Assembly: GCA_020355105.1 (NCBI GenBank)
Contig: CP070658.1
Span: 2,033,205-2,045,556, forward strand
Origin: Candidatus Thorarchaeota archaeon
GTDB taxonomy: Archaea > Asgardarchaeota > Thorarchaeia > Thorarchaeales > Thorarchaeaceae
Length of the DNA stretch: 12,352 nt
Reading direction: 5' to 3'
Shown one piece after another: positions 5,980 through 12,239 of this stretch. The translations under genes were made by a program, and so were the position numbers. How positions within the stretch are numbered: the first letter of the stretch is position 1; every line of letters begins with the position of its first letter. The notes beneath the pieces were generated by a model, which ran no database searches, had not been told where the DNA came from, and saw only the letters and a program-made list of their open reading frames with translations.

Positions 5980-7059
5980 ATGACTACCAATGACCAGTCC
6001 ATAGAAGCTGAGCCAGCATCAAGGGGGGAGAAATCAAGGGCTGCTCACTTCCTCTGGATAGGAGGAATCGCATTCGCATTTGTATTCACCTTCCTAATCT
6101 GGCTATTCGGCCCATTGCTTGACAGATTCGTGTTGGGTCCAGACCAAGGTCCTGCATGGTACTATTGGCAGCTTCCATCCCCTGACTCAGTTGCTCAGTT
6201 TATTGTATGGTCCTTTTATCTTGCCCACCAGTTCGTGGTTTGGTTCACGATTTACTGGGCTCAGAAGAATCTGATAACACAGAAGACAAATCCAACCACA
6301 TCATTGACCAAGTACAACTGGGCGATGGTAGTCATCAATGTACTCTTCGTTTCATTGCATCTAATCCAGACTCAAATCTGGTTTGACGGTCTTGCACAAG
6401 ATGTTCCGATTTGGACCAGCCAAGGCTCAGTTATAGTGATGTTGGTTCTAATACTTGTTATCGAGAATCCGAGAAGGGGTCTGTTTCTTGGGAAGAGAGT
6501 TGGAAAACCGTTCACCGCCCGCGTGTCTGGACTTGTGCGACGTATTCACATGTATCCGATTGCATGGGCTCTAGTCTACACGTTCTGGTTCCATCCAATG
6601 TTCTATGACCCACAGTTGCTCACTGGATTCTTCTACATGTTCTTGCTTTTCACACAAATGACGGTGGCCTACACATCGGTCCATGTTGACAAGAGGTGGG
6701 TCATAACTGTCGAGGGGTTTGTAGGTGTGCACGCACTGGTCGTAGCGGTGTTCAACACACTTGACCATGGTAGTACTGACATGTGGGCGATGTTCCTGTC
6801 AGGATTCGTATTCATGTGGGTCTTCACCTACATGTACGCACTGAATGTGAAAAGAGAGGTGAAGGTTCTAGTCACGCTACTCTATTTCGCATTCCTAACC
6901 TGGATTTACCTTCCGACACCCTTTGGATATGGAAGGGATATCTCGTATCTATTCCGCTTGGAGATGCTATGGATACCGATTATCCTATACTTGCTGGCAG
7001 CGATCTTCGCCGGTATTGCCTTTGTCTATCTGAAAGCGACAAAGACTGACAAGCCATGA
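5980..7059 (+). CDS. Unrecognised polytopic membrane protein, about ten helices, histidine-containing
   Basis: This 359-residue protein does not match a family I recognise. A charged 20-residue N-terminus is followed by hydrophobic segments near 22-44, 71-95, 112-133, 146-164, 190-204, 211-231, 240-261, 266-288, 293-311 and 328-350, so about ten helices. Histidines lie in or at the edges of these segments: H83, H127, H190, H205, H235, H251 and H263. Tryptophan and tyrosine are abundant. No cysteine motif, nucleotide-binding loop or transporter signature is visible. The gene has its own TATA element and a GAGG site, and it ends about 95 bases before the HdrA start, on the same strand. A haem- or metal-binding membrane electron carrier serving the Hdr complex is conceivable from the histidines and the location. 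An enzyme or transporter of other function is equally possible. Confidence 0.75.
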   Translation: MTTNDQSIEAEPASRGEKSRAAHFLWIGGIAFAFVFTFLIWLFGPLLDRFVLGPDQGPAWYYWQLPSPDSVAQFIVWSFYLAHQFVVWFTIYWAQKNLITQKTNPTTSLTKYNWAMVVINVLFVSLHLIQTQIWFDGLAQDVPIWTSQGSVIVMLVLILVIENPRRGLFLGKRVGKPFTARVSGLVRRIHMYPIAWALVYTFWFHPMFYDPQLLTGFFYMFLLFTQMTVAYTSVHVDKRWVITVEGFVGVHALVVAVFNTLDHGSTDMWAMFLSGFVFMWVFTYMYALNVKREVKVLVTLLYFAFLTWIYLPTPFGYGRDISYLFRLEMLWIPIILYLLAAIFAGIAFVYLKATKTDKP

Positions 7060-7073
7060 CATGTTACAGCGAG

Positions 7074-7090
7074 CATGGAAAGGGTCCATG
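7074..7090 (+). repeat. Short inverted repeat before the HdrA promoter
   Basis: CATGGA (7074-7079) pairs with TCCATG (7085-7090) around a 5-base loop. It is not followed by a T-run, so a terminator is unlikely. It ends 9 bases before the TATA element of the tandem HdrA gene. The octamer CCATGACA also occurs twice, at 7054-7061 and 7086-7093. A regulator site is possible; chance cannot be excluded. Confidence 0.3.
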
Positions 7091-7099
7091 ACAGAAAGG

Positions 7100-7106
7100 T
7101 TATATC
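7100..7106 (+). promoter_or_regulatory. TATA-box promoter of the tandem HdrA operon
   Basis: TTATATC is centred at 7103, predicting transcription from about 7129-7130. That lies downstream of the first in-frame ATG (7119) and about 25 bases upstream of the ATG at 7155. This is the main reason for placing the HdrA start at 7155. The HdrA gene would thus have a promoter separate from the membrane-protein gene before it. Confidence 0.6.
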
Positions 7107-7142
7107 GCCAGTCCCCTGATGCCGCCAGTACAACCGCAGTCT

Positions 7143-7146
7143 GGAG
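7143..7146 (+). promoter_or_regulatory. Ribosome binding site deciding the HdrA start
   Basis: GGAG lies 8 bases before the ATG at 7155 and within the leader predicted from the TATA box. The alternative ATG at 7119 has no comparable site at normal spacing. Confidence 0.55.
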
Positions 7147-7154
7147 ACTCCGAG

Positions 7155-10100
7155 ATGGCCTCAACGTCAGCAAAGAAGGCAGAACCTGCAAGCAAACCAA
7201 CTGATGTGCTAGTCATTGGCGCTGGAATGGCCGGAATCAATGCTGCCCTGTCGCTGGCCGAAGGCGGGCATCATGCTCATGTAATCGAGAAGACAGTGAG
7301 CATCGGAGGCAACTATGTGGCAGTGTACAAGATATTCCCTATGCTCGAATGTTCTGCGTGCGTCATGACACCACTCACCTCCTATGTTGGCAAGCATCCC
7401 AACATCACGGTCTACGCACTCTCAACTGTTGAGAAGGTCACGGGGACACAAGGCAACTTTACTGTCACCGTGCGAAAGAAAGCACGCTATGTCAACGAGG
7501 ACACCTGCACTGGCTGCCAACAATGCATTCGCAACTGCCCAGTGGAAGTCCCATCAGAGTTCGATCATGGACTCTCACTCCGCAAAGCAATCTACATGAA
7601 CTTCCCTCAGCAAGTGCCACTGGTAGCCACAATCGACAGAGAATCATGCATTGGCTGTGGCACCTGTGCGGCGGTCTGTCCCCAAGATTGCATAGATTAT
7701 GATGACGAGGACACGCTTGTTGATCTCAATGTGGGGTCCATAGTTGTAGCAACTGGCTTTCAGGAGTACAAGCCTGTCGACTACGGGGAGTACGGTTATG
7801 GCATCTATCCAAACGTGGTCACCAGTCTAGAATACGACAGAATGACTCATCCTACGGGACCCACTGATGCACACATGATTCGCCCCTCCGATGGGAAGGA
7901 ACCAGAGAAGATACTCTTCGTCAACTGTGTCGGTAGTAGAGATATTAGAGAGAACATTGGAGGATATAGCGACCACTGCAACAGAGTCTGTTGCTCATTT
8001 GGACTAAAGCTCGCACAGGTCACGCGAATGCACTATCCTGAGGACCACTGCGAGATAATCTACACATACATGGATATGCGCACTGCAGGGAAGTCCCTCG
8101 AGGAGTTTCTGTGGGACTCTGAGAGGAATCATGGTATTGACTTCATCAGGGGCAGGGTATCCGAGGTCGGCGAGGATCCAGATACGCGTGATCTCTTCGT
8201 AAAGATGGAGGACACTGAGAAGGGGGAGATCATCGAGATTGACAAGATCTCCATGGTTGTACTGAATGCCAGCTTCAGGCCTAATGAAGGGCAAGAGGAG
8301 CTAGCGAAGACACTGAAGATTGAGATTGATGAGAATGGATGGGTAAAGACAGCGCATCCGAACTCTGGTGCGCTAGAAACCACACGAAAGGGCATCTATG
8401 TTGCGGGCTGCGCAAACGGTCCCAAGGATGGGACAGACACAGTCAACGAGGGCAAAGGAGCAGGAATGGCTGCTCACTCGAAACTGCCCATCCCCACACC
8501 TTCCTTACCGGAGCCCATACCTCCAGCAGAAGTGGGTGATGAGGCGCGTGTTGGCGTGTTCATCTGTCATTGCGGAGGAATCATTGGAAACGTGATAGAC
8601 TCTCCTGGGCTGGCAGAGTGGGCAAATGGCCTCCCGAACGTAGTCTATTCAACAGACTATCTGTTCATGTGCAGTGATCCGGGCCAAGAGATGATTACGG
8701 AAGCCATCAAGGAACACAAGTTGAACCGTGTCGTCGTTGGTTCCTGTTCTCCCCTGCAACACCAAGAAACTTTCAGGAGAGCACTGGAAGCAGCAGGTCT
8801 CTCCCCGTACTATTTCATTGGGCCAGTGTGCCTGAGAGAGCATCTTACATTGGTTAATGCCAATGCACCTCCGGACGAGCGACAAGAAAAGGCACAGGAC
8901 ATGATGCGAAGTGCCGTCGCTAAGGCAATCAATGCGGAGGTAATTCCGGTAGAAGAGCTCGAGGTGACACGCGTTTCGATGGTTGTTGGTGGCGGTGTTT
9001 CTGGGATGACCGCATCTCTCGACTTGGCGACGAAGGGATTCGACGTTATACTCGTCGAGAAACAGGATCGCTTGGGCGGAAGACTAAACGAACTACATCA
9101 CCTCTTTCCAAGAATGGAATCAGCGAAGGACATCGTAGAAGACTTGGTGGCGAAGGTTGAGAAAGAGAAGCGCATCAAGGTGTTTCTGAAATCAAAGGTT
9201 GTTGGGCGCGACGGTTCTTATGGCAACTATGACATTGAGATTGAGAACATCGAGTCTGGTGGACGTGATGTTTATCGCATAGGCACGATGGTCGTCACGG
9301 TTGGTACTGACATCTACGAACCGAAACCGGGAGAGTACGGCTACGGGGAGATCCCGGCAGTAATCTCTACACTGGAGCTCGAGAGAAAGCTCAGAAAAGG
9401 AGAGCTGAAGAAAGCTCCAAAGAATCCTGTGTTCATCCATTGTGTGGGTTCAAGACAGAACCCGGGGGAGGGCAATAGGCACTGCTCTAGAGTCTGTTGT
9501 TCAGCCATCGTAACAATGCAACACGAGCTCAAGGAGATGTTCCCGGATATCAAAGTCTATTCTGCTTACAAAGAACACATCCGACCTTATGCGAATGGAA
9601 TGGAGGAGATGTGGCGCGAGAACCGTCAAAACGGAGTCGCCTATCTCCGATGGGTGCGAGATAGGCAAGTCACAGTTGAGAAAGATCCGGATGGCGACGA
9701 CGCCATAGTAACTGTCTATGACACTCTTGCCCAAGAGACCTTCAAGATCAAGTCAGACCTTGTGGTGTTGGCACTGGGTCTGGAAAGCCCTAGTGACTCG
9801 GACGAGCTGGCAAAGGCGTTGGGCATCAACAGGGGTGCAGATGGTTTCTTTGCTGAGATGCATATGAAGTACAGACCGGTGGAAACCACAGTGCCGGGCG
9901 TCTTTCTCGGTGTAACCTATGCGAAGAACGTGGCTGATTCTGTAAACCAAGCGAGAGGTGCGGCTAGTGAAGCCGCGGTGCCATTGAATCTCGGGACAGT
10001 AGAGATTGAACTCGAAACCGCTGATGTTGATCAAGATCTTTGCGTGGGATGTGACCTATGCCACTACTCTGAGATATGCCCATATGATGCTGTGTCCATG

Positions 10101-10259
10101 ATCGAAGTCGAACCGGGAGTCAAGAAGAGCGTTACAGATGAGATGAAGTGCGAAGGTTGTGGCGCTTGTACTGCGATTTGTCCAACAGGCGCACGCGATC
10201 TCAGATGGTGGCGTGAGCATAGCTTCTTGGAGCAGATTGAAGAAATGCTCAAGGAGTGA
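7155..10259 (+). CDS. hdrA: Tandem heterodisulfide reductase subunit A (two HdrA modules fused)
   Basis: This 1034-residue cytoplasmic flavo-iron-sulfur protein carries two HdrA units; usual HdrA has about 650-660 residues. Unit 1 (about 15-455) lacks the N-terminal cluster domain. It has the FAD motif GAGMAG (22-27), an inserted double ferredoxin (C118/121/124/128 and C165/168/171/175) and a near-flavin quartet C258, C275, C279, C280. Unit 2 starts with the HdrA N-terminal cluster domain (about 466-598; C471, C473, C506, C531 and an oddly placed C559). It continues with a second FAD motif GGGVSG (612-617), a second quartet C763, C777, C781, C782, and a C-terminal double ferredoxin (C963/966/969/975 and C999/1002/1005/1009). 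Unit 2 lacks the ferredoxin insert. HdrA bifurcates electrons at FAD between ferredoxin and the HdrBC disulfide site. MvhD, HdrC and HdrB are encoded on the facing strand. The stop precedes a coupled small gene. QmoA-QmoB are comparable as separate proteins. Confidence 0.93.
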   Translation: MASTSAKKAEPASKPTDVLVIGAGMAGINAALSLAEGGHHAHVIEKTVSIGGNYVAVYKIFPMLECSACVMTPLTSYVGKHPNITVYALSTVEKVTGTQGNFTVTVRKKARYVNEDTCTGCQQCIRNCPVEVPSEFDHGLSLRKAIYMNFPQQVPLVATIDRESCIGCGTCAAVCPQDCIDYDDEDTLVDLNVGSIVVATGFQEYKPVDYGEYGYGIYPNVVTSLEYDRMTHPTGPTDAHMIRPSDGKEPEKILFVNCVGSRDIRENIGGYSDHCNRVCCSFGLKLAQVTRMHYPEDHCEIIYTYMDMRTAGKSLEEFLWDSERNHGIDFIRGRVSEVGEDPDTRDLFVKMEDTEKGEIIEIDKISMVVLNASFRPNEGQEELAKTLKIEIDENGWVKTAHPNSGALETTRKGIYVAGCANGPKDGTDTVNEGKGAGMAAHSKLPIPTPSLPEPIPPAEVGDEARVGVFICHCGGIIGNVIDSPGLAEWANGLPNVVYSTDYLFMCSDPGQEMITEAIKEHKLNRVVVGSCSPLQHQETFRRALEAAGLSPYYFIGPVCLREHLTLVNANAPPDERQEKAQDMMRSAVAKAINAEVIPVEELEVTRVSMVVGGGVSGMTASLDLATKGFDVILVEKQDRLGGRLNELHHLFPRMESAKDIVEDLVAKVEKEKRIKVFLKSKVVGRDGSYGNYDIEIENIESGGRDVYRIGTMVVTVGTDIYEPKPGEYGYGEIPAVISTLELERKLRKGELKKAPKNPVFIHCVGSRQNPGEGNRHCSRVCCSAIVTMQHELKEMFPDIKVYSAYKEHIRPYANGMEEMWRENRQNGVAYLRWVRDRQVTVEKDPDGDDAIVTVYDTLAQETFKIKSDLVVLALGLESPSDSDELAKALGINRGADGFFAEMHMKYRPVETTVPGVFLGVTYAKNVADSVNQARGAASEAAVPLNLGTVEIELETADVDQDLCVGCDLCHYSEICPYDAVSMIEVEPGVKKSVTDEMKCEGCGACTAICPTGARDLRWWREHSFLEQIEEMLKE
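10251..10256 (+). promoter_or_regulatory. Ribosome binding site inside the HdrA end
   Basis: AAGGAG occupies the last HdrA codons, 8 bases before the ATG at 10265. It favours that ATG over the GTG at 10256, which overlaps the HdrA stop as GTGA. Either choice implies coupled translation. Confidence 0.55.
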
Positions 10260-10264
10260 GCTGC

Positions 10265-10846
10265 ATGGTCACAATTCAGGGCCTTCGTGCAGGCTGGACT
10301 GTGCTTAACGACCTCTTGGGTGAACTGCGCGCCAAAGACGTGTTCATCCCTGATCTTACTTACGCAGACCTCCGCAACTCCAAGATGGTGATTGAATATC
10401 TGTCTAGTTTCGAGAATGACATCAAGGTCACAGACCATGCAGACGAGAAACTGAGGTTGGAGATGGAAACCAAGATTCTCAGTCTCCGCGAAACTCTGTT
10501 GGTCTGGGCTGAAGAGCAGTCAGGCGTGGTTTACAGAATGGAATGGGAGGAGCGGTTTCAGAGAGCTATTGAGGGGCAAATTCCTACTGAGGTCACAGAT
10601 AGAACTCCGATATCAGATATCCCGCGAGAGAAGGATGTCAGCTTCTTCCGAATCAGACTCCCGGAGGATATCCTAGTGGAGGTCGTTTCTGAGATTGCTG
10701 AGGATTGTGAGGTTCTGATTTCACTTGACGGTGACAGACATCTTCAGGTTAGCGGGAAGAAGGACTGTGTCCGCGATGCCATGCAGCGCCTTGGCGAGAT
10801 GTTCTATGGGAAGAGCAGATTCACGGAAGAGAAGCCTTCCACCTAG
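10265..10846 (+). CDS. DUF2096-like archaeal conserved protein of unknown function
   Basis: From the ATG the protein has 193 residues, soluble and acidic. Residues 1-105 are predicted helical: WTVLNDLLGELRAK, then ADLRNSKMVIEYL, a linker, and a long amphipathic helix about 62-102 ending in WEERFQRAIEG. A flexible segment (105-125) leads to a C-terminal alternating strand/helix domain (FFRIRLPEDILVEVVSEIAEDCEVLISL, HLQVSG, then a helix). This layout and the LR-x-x-K and WEER/RA positions recall the archaeal DUF2096 family as I remember it. A profile search would be needed to confirm. There is no cysteine motif or active-site signature. Coupling to the tandem HdrA gene suggests an assembly, stability or regulatory role for the Hdr complex (inference). 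The stop codon shares a CTAG palindrome with the converging hdrB stop. Confidence 0.72.
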   Translation: MVTIQGLRAGWTVLNDLLGELRAKDVFIPDLTYADLRNSKMVIEYLSSFENDIKVTDHADEKLRLEMETKILSLRETLLVWAEEQSGVVYRMEWEERFQRAIEGQIPTEVTDRTPISDIPREKDVSFFRIRLPEDILVEVVSEIAEDCEVLISLDGDRHLQVSGKKDCVRDAMQRLGEMFYGKSRFTEEKPST

Positions 10847-11718
10847 ATTCCCAGAATGTCGGCAATTGGGTCCAGTGATATTCTGTTAAGCTCTAAGCCC
10901 AAAGGCTCCTGGTCTATACCCATGGCAAGTCCAAGGATTTGTGTGACAAACAGGGCAGGAAGTTCAAGGGACTCTCCGTTCTCATCTTTCATTCCAATGA
11001 GTTGCACGTCAAACTGTGTGTGGCAAGCTGGACAGTTCGTCACTAGGCAGTTCGCGGATGCATCCCTTGCAGAGATCATCTTGTCCCTTAGTACATTCGT
11101 AGCAATATCCTCGCTAGTAATAAGAAGTGGGGAACCACAACATGAAAGTTTGAGACCCCAAGGCACGCATTTTGCACCGGTCAGTTCAAGCAGTTCATCC
11201 ACCTTCCTTGGGAGCTCCGGATCGTCAAAGCCTGCGACATTTGAGGGGCGAATCAGGTGGCAGCCGGGATGAAACGCAATACGTAGCCCGTTGAGTGGTT
11301 TCAGGATCTTCGCTTCAATCTCATCCTTTAGCTCATAAAGGACTTCTACAAGGTGTCGTATCTTCGCCTTCCCTGTATACTCAAGTCCTAGGCCCTTCAG
11401 AGCTGCGTTGATCTTCTTGCGGTAGGTTTCATCATCATGGAGAACATGGTCGGTGTCCTTGAGTGAGCCAAAGCATCCATTGCAGGGAGTCAATATGTCA
11501 TGTCCACGATTCTCGGCGAGGGCTATATTGCGCCCGGAAAGGGCCAGCCAGCTATTCTCATCGATAGATTTCAGAACAACTGTTCCACAACAAGATGCCC
11601 CGTCAAAGTCAATCAGCTTGATGTCAAGCTCCTTTGCAACGGCACGCATCGAGGACTCATAGTTGTTGAACCTATTGGGAATGGCACAACCAAGGAACAC
11701 CTCATAGCTCTGCACCAT
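10843..11718 (-). CDS. hdrB: Heterodisulfide reductase subunit B
   Basis: This 291-residue protein contains two complete CCG domains, the hallmark of HdrB. All ten cysteines of the two non-cubane [4Fe-4S] clusters are present: C11, C43, C44, C79, C82 and C153, C193, C194, C229, C232. In methanogens this site cleaves the CoM-S-S-CoB heterodisulfide. In organisms without methyl-CoM reductase the disulfide is undefined. Other family landmarks are FLGCAIPNR, GASCCG, PCNGC, HPGCH and NCPACHTQFD. The C-terminal IDQEPLGLELNRISLDPI tail is usual for the family. The ATG at 11718 lies one base after the hdrC stop (TGAGATG) with AAGGAGGG upstream in the hdrC end. It converges with the DUF2096-like gene, overlapping it by 4 bases. 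It should dock with HdrC and the HdrA encoded opposite. Confidence 0.95.
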   Translation of the reverse strand: MVQSYEVFLGCAIPNRFNNYESSMRAVAKELDIKLIDFDGASCCGTVVLKSIDENSWLALSGRNIALAENRGHDILTPCNGCFGSLKDTDHVLHDDETYRKKINAALKGLGLEYTGKAKIRHLVEVLYELKDEIEAKILKPLNGLRIAFHPGCHLIRPSNVAGFDDPELPRKVDELLELTGAKCVPWGLKLSCCGSPLLITSEDIATNVLRDKMISARDASANCLVTNCPACHTQFDVQLIGMKDENGESLELPALFVTQILGLAMGIDQEPLGLELNRISLDPIADILGI

Positions 11719-11719
11719 C

Positions 11720-12238
11720 TCAATCGCCCTCCTTGAGTTTCATCAGCCCGGTCTTGTCGAGCATCTTCCTTGTGTCCTCGACGTTGAGCTCAGGCACATC
11801 ACCGAGCTCCAAATCCTCACGTTCCCATTCGGTAGGCTCATACAATCGTCCTTGGTCATAGAGTGACTTTCTGGCTGCAATGTATCCAGGAGGGCTGATG
11901 TCCTTCTTGAAGGCCATGTTCTTCAGTCCAAAGATAATGTCTGTGATGTCGATCCCCTGTGGACAACGCTCTTGGCACGTGTAACATGTGGTACATAACC
12001 AGACCATGTCCGTTTCTAGAACCTCTTTGATGCCAAACAGAAGCATTCGCATCAGTTCATGAACTTGGATGTTGACTTTGTCGCTGACTGGACACCCTGC
12101 ACTGCACTTAGAGCACTGGAAGCATGCTGTCAGGTCCTTTCCTCCTAGAAGACTGGATACCTCCCTAGTGAACTCTGCGTCAAGCGCCTCGAATTTCTTG
12201 CCATCAAAGGATTTGAACTGACCCCATATTTCCGTCAT
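11720..12238 (-). CDS. hdrC: Heterodisulfide reductase subunit C
   Basis: This 172-residue soluble iron-sulfur protein has two [4Fe-4S] motifs: C39-x2-C42-x2-C45-x3-C49 (in CFQCSKCSAGCP) and C82-x2-C85-x2-C88-x3-C92 (in CTTCYTCQERCP). The motifs and the helical SDKVNIQVHELMRML and ITDIIFGLKNMAFK segments match HdrC, which relays electrons from HdrA to the HdrB non-cubane clusters. No membrane helices or HdrE/NarI-type fusion is present, so this is the soluble HdrABC type, not the membrane HdrDE type. The 60-residue C-terminal extension after the second motif is normal for the family. The start has GGAGG upstream, and the junctions with the genes before and after are both TGA-G-ATG, so one transcript encodes mvhD-hdrC-hdrB. 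Confidence 0.94.
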   Translation of the reverse strand: MTEIWGQFKSFDGKKFEALDAEFTREVSSLLGGKDLTACFQCSKCSAGCPVSDKVNIQVHELMRMLLFGIKEVLETDMVWLCTTCYTCQERCPQGIDITDIIFGLKNMAFKKDISPPGYIAARKSLYDQGRLYEPTEWEREDLELGDVPELNVEDTRKMLDKTGLMKLKEGD

Positions 12239-12239
12239 C

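Noticed and set aside
7074..7090. Terminator after the membrane-protein gene
   Set aside because: The hairpin has no following T-tract, so I list it only as an inverted repeat.
7119..7154. HdrA start at ATG 7119
   Set aside because: The TATA box at 7100-7106 predicts transcription starting near 7129, after this ATG. The ATG at 7155 has GGAG at good spacing.
7384..8595. Short plus-strand frames inside the HdrA gene
   Set aside because: They sit within a protein whose motifs run continuously through the region and show no independent start signals.
11720..12238. HdrC as part of a membrane-bound HdrDE or QmoC-like protein
   Set aside because: It has no hydrophobic helices and is followed directly by a separate hdrB, which marks the soluble HdrABC type.
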